DNA of 64,000 nucleotides. Origin: Bradyrhizobium sp. CCGUVB4N (GTDB lineage: Bacteria > Pseudomonadota > Alphaproteobacteria > Rhizobiales > Xanthobacteraceae). Location of the stretch: NCBI RefSeq assembly GCF_024199945.1, contig NZ_JANADP010000001.1:5580001-5644000 (forward strand). Direction: 5' to 3'. Below, piece after piece: positions 42,779 through 51,612 of this stretch. The notes under the pieces were generated by a model that was given only the letters and a program-made list of their open reading frames with translations, ran no database searches and was not told where the DNA came from. Each line of letters begins with the position of its first letter. Positions within the stretch are counted from its first letter, which is position 1. The position numbers were made by a program, and so were the translations under genes.

Positions 42779-43660
42779 GTGCACGTTTCCTCGACAACTC
42801 ACGCCGTGATCAGTTTTCCCAGAATTGCCGACCTGCCGACCACGCCCTTCTCCGGGGTCGATGTGGTTCGGGGCGTCGAATGCGCGGCGTCCGATGGCGA
42901 CGGCGCGGGACGCGTTTTGGTCGAGGTCGACGGCAAGCCTGACGTCCTCGCGTTCTATGGCGCGGCGCCCGAAGGCGCGCCGGCCGATCCCGTCATCTTC
43001 CTGCGCGGCGATGCCGTCGAGAAACGCGATGACGACGTCGTGGTGGCCAACGAGTGGTACGTCGCGGCGACGGCCTACGACGTGCAGGCGCTGGCTGAAC
43101 AGTTCAGCGCCTGCTTCCATCGCCCCTATGTCCACCTGGCGCGCCCGGGTATCCTCGGTTCGACGGGGCACCATCTCGACCGGCGCCGGCCGCGCGAAGT
43201 TGCACTGGTCGATGCGGCGCTGACCCGGCTCAAGGCGCATTTCGGCTGGCGCCGCCTCAATCTCGTCGGCCAGTCCGGCGGCGGCCATCTCGTGGCTGCG
43301 CTGATCGCGTGCCGCGACGATATCGGTTGCGCGGTGATCACCTCGGGGAATACGGCGGTGGCCCAGCGCAATCGCGAGAACGGCTGGGCCGCCGACATCA
43401 CCGGACACAGCGACTTCCTCGACCCGATCGACCATGTCGCCGAGGTCGCGCGCCATCCGCCGGAGAAGATCATCGTGCTGACGGACCCGCAGGACCGGCG
43501 CGTGTCGGCGTCCGTCCAGACCGCCTATGTCGAGGCACTGCGCCGCGCCGGCGCCGCCGTGGACCACCGCCTCCTGCCGGCCTCCGGCAAGCTTCGCCAC
43601 GATCTGCAACTGCCGGGAATTTTGGCAGCCTTCACCTGGCTCGCGAACCAAAACACCTAG
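42779..43660 (+). CDS. Alpha/beta hydrolase family protein
   Basis: A 293-aa protein. The nucleophile elbow is GQSGGG in LNLVGQSGGGHLVAALIACR; preceding strands are DPVIFLRGDAVEKRDDD and PYVHLARPGILGSTGHH. Likely acid is in EKIIVLTDPQDRRVSASVQT, likely His in GKLRHDLQL. The elbow has Gly-Gly after Ser, as in some prolyl-oligopeptidase-like families. The start is uncertain: GTG 42779 or GTG 42806 (VISFPRIADL). Cytoplasmic; substrate unknown. Confidence 0.78.
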   Translation: MHVSSTTHAVISFPRIADLPTTPFSGVDVVRGVECAASDGDGAGRVLVEVDGKPDVLAFYGAAPEGAPADPVIFLRGDAVEKRDDDVVVANEWYVAATAYDVQALAEQFSACFHRPYVHLARPGILGSTGHHLDRRRPREVALVDAALTRLKAHFGWRRLNLVGQSGGGHLVAALIACRDDIGCAVITSGNTAVAQRNRENGWAADITGHSDFLDPIDHVAEVARHPPEKIIVLTDPQDRRVSASVQTAYVEALRRAGAAVDHRLLPASGKLRHDLQLPGILAAFTWLANQNT

Positions 43661-43742
43661 CCCGGACATACCGCTCGCTATTGACGCGGGAAAATTTCCC
43701 ACATATCCCTGCCGTCGCGAATTCAGCGGCAGCCGGACGTAA

Positions 43743-45341
43743 ATGCATCCTGACCTTCGGCCGGCACCGGCACACACTGCAATCGAGCCGAAACGATCGG
43801 GAAACGCCGCCTACGCCGGGCTGCTGGCATCGATCATCGCCATGGTTGCAGCCGGCCTCCTGGTGCGGCTGAATTCATTCCCCGGCTTGCACGGTGACGA
43901 AGCCTGGGTCGGACTGCGCGCGCTGGAGCAGCAGGCCCGCGGAATGTTCACGCTTCGCGGCATGAACGGCTATACCGGATCACTGTTCCCCGAAATTACG
44001 AGCCTGGTCTTTTCGATCATCCCGGCGAGCGTCGGCAGCCTGCGACTGGCGGGCGCGATCTTGAATGGCCTTGCCCTGGGCTTGACCGCGCTCGCCCTCT
44101 GGAAACGCGGCGCGGCCGCGCTCTATTTCGCGCTGGCGATGGGATCCTCGCTGCTATTCCTGTTCTACAGCCGGGTCGCCTGGGAGGTGAACGCGCTCCA
44201 GAACCTCCTGCTGGCGCTCGTGCTGCTCGCTCTCCCACACCTGCTGGAGCGAGGTCGAAGCCTTGATCGCTGGCTTTTCCTTCTCCTGCTCGCCTTCTCA
44301 TTGGGGTGCTGGAGTCACGCCATCTTCATTGCCGCAGCGCTGTCCTTTGCTGCCGCGACGCTCCTCGTCGCGCTCACATGGCCTGGCGAAAGCAGCGCAA
44401 GGCTGCTGCTGATCGGCCAGCTGAACGTTCTGGTCCAGATCGTCCTGTGCGGACGGCATTTTGTCGGCGACGGCGCATTCGCGACCCGGGCCCTGCCGGC
44501 GATGCTGGCCGGTCTCGGCCTGATCGCGCTCGCAACCCGTGCCTATGTCCGCGTCGAGGGCCATCTGCTTCCGCACACGATCAGAGCCTTGACCAATCGG
44601 CGTGTCGCGAGGCTTGCAAACGTCGTCCTCGTCGGTTTCGTGGTGCTCTCGCTCGCAGCATCGCTGATCGGCGATGTCAGCTTCTTCGGCACGGTCTCGG
44701 GCGTGATCCTGCTCGAGCGTGTCGTCTCCTACCTGCCCGGCCCGATCGAAATGATCGCGCTGCACATGCGCATGGCGCTGCTGCTCGTATTGTTCGCGGC
44801 GGCTGCACTGCGATCCCTCCGCGCCAAACCGAGCGCGCCGGAGCAGCTCCTGCTGCCGCTGTTCTGCCTGTGGACGATCGCGTATTTCCCGGCGCTGCGG
44901 CTTTCGATCGCGAGCGTTGCCGATCGCTACTACATCATCCCGCAATTCCTGTTTTTCGTGTCGATCGCGCTCGCCATCGACGGCCTTCGCGCAAGCTGGA
45001 AAATGCCTGCCTTAACGCTGCTGCTCGCCGGTTTCATCCATGCGCAAGTGACGATGGTCCGCGAAGCCTTTCGCGACGAGGACCGGCCGCCGTTCGAGCT
45101 GTTCGACTATGCCGGCTATACCGACACCTCTCGCCATTTCATGAAGCTCCACGCGCTCACGAATGAGCTGAAGTCACGAGCCACTTGCCGGGTGGAGTCA
45201 TCCAGCTTCTTCATCGCGCAGCCGATGCGCTTCCTGATGGCGGTGGGTCAGCCCTGCTCGGGCAAGGCCGGGGCGCGGGTGGAATATTGTGCCGCGTGTC
45301 TCGCACCGGTTCGTGGATTCGAGCTGCAATTGCAGGAATAG
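43743..45341 (+). CDS. GT-C type membrane glycosyltransferase-like protein
   Basis: A 532-aa protein with ten or more hydrophobic helices. The first extracytoplasmic loop has the GT39/ArnT-like acidic motif in NSFPGLHGDEAWVGLRALEQ, and helices such as VLLALPHLLERGRSLDRWLF follow. GT-C enzymes use lipid-linked sugars to modify lipids or proteins in the periplasm. The C-terminal 100 residues form a soluble tail with several Cys. No glycan-locus genes are near, so the acceptor is unknown. ATG 43743 is the first in frame. Confidence 0.75.
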   Translation: MHPDLRPAPAHTAIEPKRSGNAAYAGLLASIIAMVAAGLLVRLNSFPGLHGDEAWVGLRALEQQARGMFTLRGMNGYTGSLFPEITSLVFSIIPASVGSLRLAGAILNGLALGLTALALWKRGAAALYFALAMGSSLLFLFYSRVAWEVNALQNLLLALVLLALPHLLERGRSLDRWLFLLLLAFSLGCWSHAIFIAAALSFAAATLLVALTWPGESSARLLLIGQLNVLVQIVLCGRHFVGDGAFATRALPAMLAGLGLIALATRAYVRVEGHLLPHTIRALTNRRVARLANVVLVGFVVLSLAASLIGDVSFFGTVSGVILLERVVSYLPGPIEMIALHMRMALLLVLFAAAALRSLRAKPSAPEQLLLPLFCLWTIAYFPALRLSIASVADRYYIIPQFLFFVSIALAIDGLRASWKMPALTLLLAGFIHAQVTMVREAFRDEDRPPFELFDYAGYTDTSRHFMKLHALTNELKSRATCRVESSSFFIAQPMRFLMAVGQPCSGKAGARVEYCAACLAPVRGFELQLQE

Positions 45342-45367
45342 CCGGTCATCGGTGCGTAACGCGGCCG

Positions 45368-46267
45368 CTACCCGCCAAAATCCTGCGGCGCGAACGACAG
45401 GTCCATCACCTTCCATTCGTCGTACTTGTCGACGGGCAACATCTTGTAGGGCTGGCAAGCCTGCAGCGCGCTCATCGCTGATTGCACAATGGCCACGCCC
45501 TTGGTCGACGGCGGCGCCTCGATCAGGATCGGCGGCCGCGCCAGCGTGCCGTCGGTGGCGAGCACCGCACGCAGCCTGATGTGAACGGCATCGGTCGGTG
45601 CAACCCCGGCCGGAAGTTTCGAACAGCTCCTCAAGTGCCGGCGAAGCTCGGCAATGACCTCGGGCGGCAACTTGGCGCCGATCGAATCCTTGGCATCGCC
45701 GCCGTCATCCTTGGGCACGTCTTTCGGCACGGGCGGCAATGCCGGCGGCAGGCCCAGCATCACGCCGTATTTGACGGTGACGTCAGGCTCCGGCGTCCGA
45801 TAGGCGGGGGGCGCGGCCTGCGGCTGCGGCATCGCCGGAGGTGGCTGCTGCGCCGCCTGAGGCTGAGGCGGCGGCTGTTGCGGTGGCACCTGCGATGGCT
45901 GGGGCTGCGGCTGCTTCTGCTGCGGCTCCTGCGCGGCCTGCTGCGCCGCCTTCTCTGCTGCCTTCTCCCTGGCCGCAGGCTTGGGCGCTACATCCGCCTT
46001 ATCCTTGTCGGTGAAGTCCAGCTTCGGCAGCTTCAGGTCAGGGAGCGGCTCCGGCGGCTTCTCCTTCGCCTCCTGTTGGGCCTTTTCCTCCGCCTTGGCC
46101 TCCTCCTCCTTCACCTGCTCCAGCGTGACGATATCGACCGCGACGGTCTCGGGCGGTGCGGAATGAAACGGATGGACCTCGCTGATCACGATGATCAGCG
46201 CCACCAGCGTCAGATGCGCGATGGCTGACGCCGCAATGTCCGTCCGTATGATCTTCCGCCGTTCCAT
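45368..46267 (-). CDS. TolA/TonB-like envelope protein
   Basis: A 299-aa protein with one N-terminal transmembrane segment (IAASAIAHLTLVALIIVISE) preceded by basic residues (MERRKIIRTD). A long charged and Gln/Pro-rich middle section (about 50-170) follows, including EEEAKAEEKAQQEAKEKPPE. The C-terminal domain has LPPEVIAELRRHLRSCSKLP and RLRAVLATDGTLARPPILIE, similar to TonB/TolA C-domains. It may be a TolA substitute or energy transducer, but no tolQ/R/exbB/D are adjacent. ATG 46267 is the likely start. Confidence 0.78.
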   Translation of the reverse strand: MERRKIIRTDIAASAIAHLTLVALIIVISEVHPFHSAPPETVAVDIVTLEQVKEEEAKAEEKAQQEAKEKPPEPLPDLKLPKLDFTDKDKADVAPKPAAREKAAEKAAQQAAQEPQQKQPQPQPSQVPPQQPPPQPQAAQQPPPAMPQPQAAPPAYRTPEPDVTVKYGVMLGLPPALPPVPKDVPKDDGGDAKDSIGAKLPPEVIAELRRHLRSCSKLPAGVAPTDAVHIRLRAVLATDGTLARPPILIEAPPSTKGVAIVQSAMSALQACQPYKMLPVDKYDEWKVMDLSFAPQDFGG

Positions 46268-46316
46268 CGCCCGATCTTGGGTTGCCGACCTGCTCCTAGC
46301 ATACCGGAACAGCCCC

Positions 46317-47135
46317 TCAATCCCATTTCGGCGCGAAGCCAAAATCGGTCAGGCGGCCCCTGGGGCTGGCAAGCGCGGCGACCTCCGCCATCTCGTCGTG
46401 CGAGAGCTCGAAATCGAAGATCTCGATATTCTCCGACAGCCGCTCGACACGCGACGTTCTGGGAATCGCGGACACATTCTGCTGCACCAGCCAGCGCAGG
46501 CAGATCTGTGCCGGCGTCTTGCGATGGGCGCGGCCGATTCCCGCGAGTGTCGGGTCGGCCTTGATGCGGCCCTTGGCGATCGGGCTGTAGGCAACGAGGG
46601 CCATCCCATGCCGGTCGCAGGCCGCCCTCACCTTCGCCTGATCGAGGTAGGGGTGATATTCGACCTGGTTGCAGACGAGCGGCTCGGGTGACAGCGCGAC
46701 CGCCTGCTCGATCAGCGCCACCGTGAAATTGGAGACGCCGATGTGGCGTGTCAGGCCCATCCGCTTGGCGTGCGCCAGCGCACCCAGCGTCTCCTCCAGC
46801 GGCACATGCGAATTGGGCCAGTGCAGCAGCACCAGGTCGACGGCGGGAAGCCGCAACCGCACCAGGCTCTCCTTGACCGATCGCTCGAGATCGTGGGGTG
46901 CGAAATGGTTGGTCCAGACTTTTGTCGTGACGAAGATGTCGTCGCGACGGACACCGGAGGCGCGCAATCCGTCGCCGACCTCGCGTTCATTGTCGTAGAC
47001 TTGGGCGGTGTCGATGTGGCGGTAGCCGAGCCGCAACGCCTGCTCGACCACGCGCGCGCAGGTCCGGCCGCTCAGCTCCCAGGTCCCCAGCCCGATCGCC
47101 GGAATTTTCGCGCCATTGGCCTCGACGAACAGCAT
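46317..47135 (-). CDS. Aldo/keto reductase (2,5-diketo-D-gluconate reductase-like)
   Basis: A 272-aa AKR, probably of the AKR5-like group. Tetrad: Asp and Tyr in YRHIDTAQVYDNEREVGDGL, Lys in DIFVTTKVWTNHFAPHDLER, His in VDLVLLHWPNSHVPLEETLG. IGVSNFTVALIEQAV and YHPYLDQAKVRAACDRHGM are family typical. ATG 47135 is preferred over the upstream in-frame ATG 47165, with gagaggatt as possible Shine-Dalgarno. NADPH-dependent; substrate unknown. Confidence 0.9.
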   Translation of the reverse strand: MLFVEANGAKIPAIGLGTWELSGRTCARVVEQALRLGYRHIDTAQVYDNEREVGDGLRASGVRRDDIFVTTKVWTNHFAPHDLERSVKESLVRLRLPAVDLVLLHWPNSHVPLEETLGALAHAKRMGLTRHIGVSNFTVALIEQAVALSPEPLVCNQVEYHPYLDQAKVRAACDRHGMALVAYSPIAKGRIKADPTLAGIGRAHRKTPAQICLRWLVQQNVSAIPRTSRVERLSENIEIFDFELSHDEMAEVAALASPRGRLTDFGFAPKWD

Positions 47136-47244
47136 GAGGAATCCTCTCTGTTGCGGCAGCCCCAAATGTCATCACCGGCGTCATTATGGACCCGGTCCGC
47201 CAGAGTGCAACGAAGGATGCTAACGTGAGGTTCGTGTCAGGCGT

Positions 47245-47550
47245 TCAGGCTTTGGCGAGCGCCTGGAACACCGTGTCGGGCGCATGCGCGATCACGGCCA
47301 GCAATGCGCGCGCGGGTCCGCGCGGGGCGCGCTTGCCCTGCTCCCAGTTGCGGATGGTCTCGACGGGCACGCCGAGCTTGGCGGCGAACTCCATCTGGGT
47401 GAGACAGGCGCGCCGGCGCAAATCGCGCACCGCGAGCGAACCGGCCTCCGCCGCCGGAGTCTCGGCTGCAGACGCGACCGGCTGGACGGGAAACTCTTGC
47501 CCGTCCCGCAACTCAACGACCCGTCCGTCCGCCTTCAGCCGCAACCGCAT
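47245..47550 (-). CDS. Helix-turn-helix (XRE family) protein
   Basis: About 101 aa. The N-terminal half is a short beta-type segment (LRLKADGRVVELRDGQEFPV) and an Ala-rich linker. The C-terminal half has an XRE helix-turn-helix (CLTQMEFAAKLGVPVETIRN, then WEQGKRAPRGPARALLAVIA). This layout resembles HigA/NadS-type antitoxins, but no toxin gene is adjacent on either side; it could be a solitary regulator. ATG 47550 follows ATG 47556 in frame. Confidence 0.72.
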   Translation of the reverse strand: MRLRLKADGRVVELRDGQEFPVQPVASAAETPAAEAGSLAVRDLRRRACLTQMEFAAKLGVPVETIRNWEQGKRAPRGPARALLAVIAHAPDTVFQALAKA

Positions 47551-47612
47551 GCTCATTCCCCCAAGCGGGAGGGATCATGCGGCAGCACGCTTAAGGTGGG
47601 ATTAAAGGTGGT

Positions 47613-47749
47613 CTCGTGCCCCGGCCGCTGCGCAGCACGAAGTGATGCGCTGCAGAGCCGGGGCCCATCGGACCGCGGAGTTTGTCGCCTCATGGGTCTC
47701 GGTTCTGCGCAGCAACGCAAAGAGCGTTGCAGCGCGCCCGGGACACGAG
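47613..47749. repeat. Large inverted repeat element between HTH and mgtE genes
   Basis: Arm 1 (47613-47668, starting ctcgtgccccggccgctgcg, ending gggcccat) and arm 2 (47692-47749, starting atgggtctcggttctgcgca, ending ggacacgag) are imperfect reverse complements around a 23-bp loop. It matches a class of Bradyrhizobium intergenic palindromes (memory). Confidence 0.65.
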
Positions 47750-47766
47750 AGCGTGGTTGGCGCCCC

Positions 47767-49188
47767 CTACTTCAACCCGAACCACAGCGTGGCGATGCCG
47801 AGGAAGGAGAAGAAGCCGACGACATCCGTCACCGTCGTCACGAACGTGCCCGACGCCACCGCCGGATCGGCCCTGACGCGTTCGAGCGCCATCGGGATCA
47901 GGATGCCGCCGAGCGCGCCGGCGACCAGGTTCACGATGATCGCGAGCCCGATGACGACACCGAGGCCGGGGATCTTGAACCAAGCCACCGCGGCGACACC
48001 GGTGATCACGGCGAAGGCCACGCCGTTGATGAGACCGACCAGCGTCTCGCGGATGACGACGCGCCAGGCGTTGGAGGAGCCGAGCTCGCGGGTCGCGAGC
48101 GCCCTGACCGCGACCGTCATGGTCTGGGTCGCCGCATTGCCGCCCTGGCTCGCGACGATCGGCGCCAGCACGGCGAGCGCCACCATCTGTTCGAGCTGGC
48201 CCTCGAACAGGCCGAGCACGGAGGACGCCAGGAAGGCCGTGGCCAGATTGATCAACAGCCAGTTGAAGCGGCCGCGCGCGATGGTGAGAAACGTGTCCGA
48301 CAGCTCTTCGTCGCTGGTGACACCGCCGAGCGCCTTGAGGTCCTCGTCCGCCTCTTCCTCGATGACGTCGACGACGTCGTCGACGGTGATGACGCCAACG
48401 AGGCGGTCCTGGGTGTCGAGCACGGGTGCCGCGACGAGGTTGTACTTGCCGAACATGCGCGCCACCTCCTCCTGGTCCTCCAGGACGGAGACGCGGCGAC
48501 GATCCTCGTCGGTCAGCTCGGTGAGAGGCACCGGGCGGCGCGCCCGCAGCAGCACATCCAAGGGAACCGCGCCCTGCCAGTGCCGGTCCTTGTCGACGAC
48601 ATAGATCTCGTAGAAGCGGTCCGGCAGATCGGGCGTGTCGCGCATATAGTCGATCGCCTGCCCGACCGTGAAATCCTGCGGCACCGCGATGAACTCGGTC
48701 TGCATGCGCCGTCCGGCAGAGTTTTCCGGATACAGCAGGCTGCGTTCGAGGGCGACGCGCTCCTGCAGCGGCAGCTTCTCGAGGATCTCCTCCTGCTCCT
48801 CCTCGTCGAGGGTTTCGAGCAGTTCGACCGCATCGTCGGATTCCAGCTCGCGGACGCCCTCGGCGACCGTCTCGGGCGGCAGCTCGTCGAGGATCTCCTC
48901 GCGGACGGTCTCGTCGACCTCGTTCAGTGCGGAAAAGTCGAAATCGGCTCCCGTCAGCTCGACCAGGCGGACGCGGTCGTCGGGCGCGAGCGCCGCGATG
49001 AGATCGCCGAGATCGGCCTCGTGCAGGTCGGCGACGCAGGCCCGCAGCGCAGCGCTGTCGCCGGCCTCGATCGCATGGGCGATTTCCTCGACGAATTCGT
49101 GCCGAATTTCGCCCTCTTCATTGCGCATCGGGACGTGGTCGAGTACCAATGCCTCGGCGGCCGCAGCACCATCGATATGTTCATCCAT
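47767..49188 (-). CDS. mgtE: MgtE magnesium transporter
   Basis: A 473-aa Mg2+ channel. The cytoplasmic N-domain (about 25-150) has acidic helices (VEEIAHAIEAGDSAALRACV, LDELPPETVAEGVRELESDD). Tandem CBS domains follow (FTVGQAIDYMRDTPDLPDRF, APVLDTQDRLVGVITVDDVV). The C-terminal part has five transmembrane helices with VASQGGNAATQTMTVAVRAL and the pore-lining PLGINGVAF-type segment (LVGLINGVAFAVITGVAAVA). The N- and CBS domains act as Mg2+ sensors. Forms homodimers in the inner membrane. ATG 49188. Confidence 0.95.
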   Translation of the reverse strand: MDEHIDGAAAAEALVLDHVPMRNEEGEIRHEFVEEIAHAIEAGDSAALRACVADLHEADLGDLIAALAPDDRVRLVELTGADFDFSALNEVDETVREEILDELPPETVAEGVRELESDDAVELLETLDEEEQEEILEKLPLQERVALERSLLYPENSAGRRMQTEFIAVPQDFTVGQAIDYMRDTPDLPDRFYEIYVVDKDRHWQGAVPLDVLLRARRPVPLTELTDEDRRRVSVLEDQEEVARMFGKYNLVAAPVLDTQDRLVGVITVDDVVDVIEEEADEDLKALGGVTSDEELSDTFLTIARGRFNWLLINLATAFLASSVLGLFEGQLEQMVALAVLAPIVASQGGNAATQTMTVAVRALATRELGSSNAWRVVIRETLVGLINGVAFAVITGVAAVAWFKIPGLGVVIGLAIIVNLVAGALGGILIPMALERVRADPAVASGTFVTTVTDVVGFFSFLGIATLWFGLK

Positions 49189-49265
49189 GGAACGCCTCGC
49201 CGTTGAACAGGTTGGTCATTTTGGGCTGACGGTCAGCCAATACCCTCAACGTAATCGGGAGCGCA

Positions 49266-50072
49266 ATGGCAAAGATGCAGCGGCCGAAATGGACCTCGAT
49301 CACGATGGGCGTAGCTCTTGCCGCCCTCACCGCGATCGGCTCAGTCAAGGCCGCGGACTGCCCGCGGAGCGATGCGCTCGGCACTTCGCGGATCCTGAGC
49401 GTCGATGCCAAGACCACGCCGCGTGTCGGCCTGAAGAGTTTTCCGCAGACGCTGCCGCTCGCTGATCATGAGGTGGTGCTGACCTTCGACGACGGCCCGC
49501 GTCCGCAGACCACCTCGAAGGTGTTGGCCGCGCTGGCGCAGGAATGCGTGCGCGCGACCTTCTTCCTGGTCGGCCGGAGCGCCGCCGAACATCCCGACAT
49601 GGTCAAACGCATCGCCCGCGAGGGTCACACCATCGGCCACCACACCTGGTCGCATCCATACATGGGCCGGATCCCGGCCGATGCGGCCAAATACGAAATC
49701 GACCACGGCATCGCCACCGACGAGATGGCGCTGCACGGGGTCGCAACGACGACGCCGTCGACGCCGTTCTTCCGCTTCCCCTATTTCGAGTCCACGCCGG
49801 CCCAGCTCGATCTGCTCCAGTCGCGCGGCATCGTCGTGTTCGGTGCCGATCTCTGGGCCAGCGACTGGAACGACATGACGCCGGAGCAGGAATTGAAGCT
49901 GATCAGCGACCGCATCACCGCTGCCGGCAAGGGCATCATCCTGTTCCACGATGCCCAGGCGCGTACGGCGGCGATGATGCCGGCCTTCCTGCGGTTTTTG
50001 CGGGAAAACGGCTTTCACATCGTCCATATCGTCCCGGCGGATACACCACAGAAGAACGCCGACGCGCATTGA
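49266..50072 (+). CDS. Polysaccharide deacetylase (NodB-like), first of a tandem pair
   Basis: A 268-aa exported enzyme with signal segment (TMGVALAALTAIGSVKAAD). NodB motifs: VVLTFDDGPRPQTTSKVLAA (Asp), GHHTWSHPYMG (H-x3-H metal ligands), TPFFRFPYFESTP (R-x-P), DLWASDWNDM, and IILFHDAQARTAAMMPAFLR (His). It deacetylates N-acetylated sugars in glycans or peptidoglycan. It shares the opening CPRSDALGTSRILSVDAKTT with the downstream gene, so the two arose by tandem duplication. Native substrate unknown. Confidence 0.9.
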   Translation: MAKMQRPKWTSITMGVALAALTAIGSVKAADCPRSDALGTSRILSVDAKTTPRVGLKSFPQTLPLADHEVVLTFDDGPRPQTTSKVLAALAQECVRATFFLVGRSAAEHPDMVKRIAREGHTIGHHTWSHPYMGRIPADAAKYEIDHGIATDEMALHGVATTTPSTPFFRFPYFESTPAQLDLLQSRGIVVFGADLWASDWNDMTPEQELKLISDRITAAGKGIILFHDAQARTAAMMPAFLRFLRENGFHIVHIVPADTPQKNADAH

Positions 50073-50235
50073 TGCCGGAATGTCACGCCGGTGCAAAATG
50101 GGGTGATTTGAGCCCTATTAACACTCTGTTCATGCTACCCCATGCAAAGATTGGAGGGTGTTGCGCCTGAACCGTTTCCGGGCGTCTCCGACCTACGGAT
50201 ATGGGCGCAATCGCAGACGAGGACTTACGAGCTTC

Positions 50236-51492
50236 ATGATCGGCAGTAGCGTTGTTTTTCGGACGCGATCGTGGACCGTCCTGCTCCTGGGGTTCCTGAC
50301 CACGGCATCGCCCGCGGCCTTCGCTGCCGAATGCCCCGGCCATCCGGACGCGCTCGGCACCTCACGCACGCTCGTCGTCGATCCGCATGAGCATCCGCGC
50401 ATCGGCACCATGCAGTACCGCGAGACGCTGCCGCTGAAGGACCACGAGGTGGTGCTGACCTTCGACGACGGTCCGCTGCCGAAGTATTCCAATCAGGTGC
50501 TCCAGATCCTCGCCGACGAGTGCATCAAGGCGACCTTCTTCATCATCGGCGAACAGGCCAAGGCGAATCCGGAAGGCGTGCGCAAGCTTGTCGCGGCGGG
50601 CCACACCGTCGGCACCCACAGCATGAACCATCCGCTGACAATGGACCGGATGCCGCTCGACAAGGCCGAGGCGCAGATCAACGGCGGCATCGAGTGGACG
50701 TCGGCTGCGATGAGCGATCCGTCCAAGCTCGCGCCGTTCTTCCGCATTCCCGGCCTGATGCGCGCCGATGGCGTCGAAAACCTCCTGATTTCGCGCGGCA
50801 TCCAGGTCTGGAGCGCCGACTTCCCGGCCGACGACTGGCGCCACATCTCGTCCGATCGCGTCTACCAGCTCGCGATCCAGCGGCTGGAGGCCAAGGGCAA
50901 GGGCATCCTGCTGCTGCATGACATCCAGGCGCGCACCGTGGCGGCGCTGCCCAAGATCATCCGTGACCTGAAGGCACGCGGCTATCGCATCGTCCATGTG
51001 GTGCCAGCGACCGCCGACCGGCCGGCGACGCCGACCACCGCCGTGGAGTGGCTGCTGCATCCGCCGACGGAAACGACGCCGATCGCACGCTGGCCCGCCG
51101 TGCCCAACTTCGTGTTCGCGCAGACCGCGACGCTGCCCGCGCCTGGCCTCGCCGATCTCAACACGCAGACCGCGCTCCAGCCGCAGGTATTGCCGCACAA
51201 GACCAGGGCGCAGGACGATGTCGCCGCCACGCTGCCCGCGCCCGGACGCGATCTCTTCGCGATCCCCGAGGGCTCGGTCGAGGTGCTGCTGTCGACGACC
51301 TTGTCGCGGCGGGCCGCAACCTGGCTTGCAATGGCAGCCGAAGCACCGCGTGCGGGCAAAGGCAAGGCGGCAAAGATGCAGGCCCGGCGAACCGCGCATG
51401 CTGCACACGCAGCGCCGAAGCGCGCCGCTCAGGCCAAAAGCACGGCGCCCCGCCCGACCCGCGTCGCCACCAGCGTGAAGAAGCGCGCCTGA
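50236..51492 (+). CDS. Polysaccharide deacetylase (NodB-like) with long basic tail, second of a tandem pair
   Basis: A 418-aa protein. Signal peptide: TRSWTVLLLGFLTTASPAAF. NodB motifs: VVLTFDDGPLPKYSNQVLQI, TVGTHSMNHPLTM (H-x3-H), APFFRIPGLMRADG, ADFPADDWRHI and GILLLHDIQARTVAALPKII. After about residue 265 a 150-residue tail follows, ending in a Lys/Arg/Ala-rich stretch with many TAHAAHAAPKRAA-like residues, absent from the first copy. ATG 50236 is chosen over GTG/TTG in-frame starts back to 50158. A perfect terminator overlaps its stop. Confidence 0.88.
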   Translation: MIGSSVVFRTRSWTVLLLGFLTTASPAAFAAECPGHPDALGTSRTLVVDPHEHPRIGTMQYRETLPLKDHEVVLTFDDGPLPKYSNQVLQILADECIKATFFIIGEQAKANPEGVRKLVAAGHTVGTHSMNHPLTMDRMPLDKAEAQINGGIEWTSAAMSDPSKLAPFFRIPGLMRADGVENLLISRGIQVWSADFPADDWRHISSDRVYQLAIQRLEAKGKGILLLHDIQARTVAALPKIIRDLKARGYRIVHVVPATADRPATPTTAVEWLLHPPTETTPIARWPAVPNFVFAQTATLPAPGLADLNTQTALQPQVLPHKTRAQDDVAATLPAPGRDLFAIPEGSVEVLLSTTLSRRAATWLAMAAEAPRAGKGKAAKMQARRTAHAAHAAPKRAAQAKSTAPRPTRVATSVKKRA

Positions 51493-51528
51493 AGCGCGAC
51501 GAGGTCATCGCGCTTCAGGTTGTTGTTT
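51488..51528 (+). terminator. Intrinsic terminator of the second deacetylase gene
   Basis: A perfect 12-bp stem CCTGAAGCGCGA/TCGCGCTTCAGG with loop cgaggtca, followed by TTGTTGTTT. The stop codon lies in the 5' arm. Confidence 0.85.
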
Positions 51529-51530
51529 CG

Positions 51531-51604
51531 AGCATGATCTCCGCGCAAACGCGTTCCGCGTTTGTCGCGAGGGAAAACCGCTGCACGCTTGTCCGGATCG
51601 TGCT
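51531..51604. repeat. Hairpin repeat of the AGCATGATC...GATCGTGCT type
   Basis: Outer arms agcatgatc/gatcgtgct with an inner hairpin cgcaaacgcg-ttc-cgcgtttgtcgcg. Related to the element at 41141-41185. Situated between the terminator and the next gene. Confidence 0.6.
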
Positions 51605-51612
51605 TCAAGCTG

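Noticed and set aside
41918..43777. Minus-strand ORF (619 aa) across DUF599 and hydrolase genes
   Set aside because: It spans two real plus-strand genes and their gap; no recognisable domain.
47245..47766. Possible toxin-antitoxin locus around the HTH gene
   Set aside because: No toxin-like ORF is found upstream or downstream; the neighbour on one side is a repeat and mgtE, on the other an aldo/keto reductase.
47284..49206. Plus-strand ORF (640 aa) opposite mgtE
   Set aside because: Antisense shadow; mgtE has full domain structure on the minus strand.
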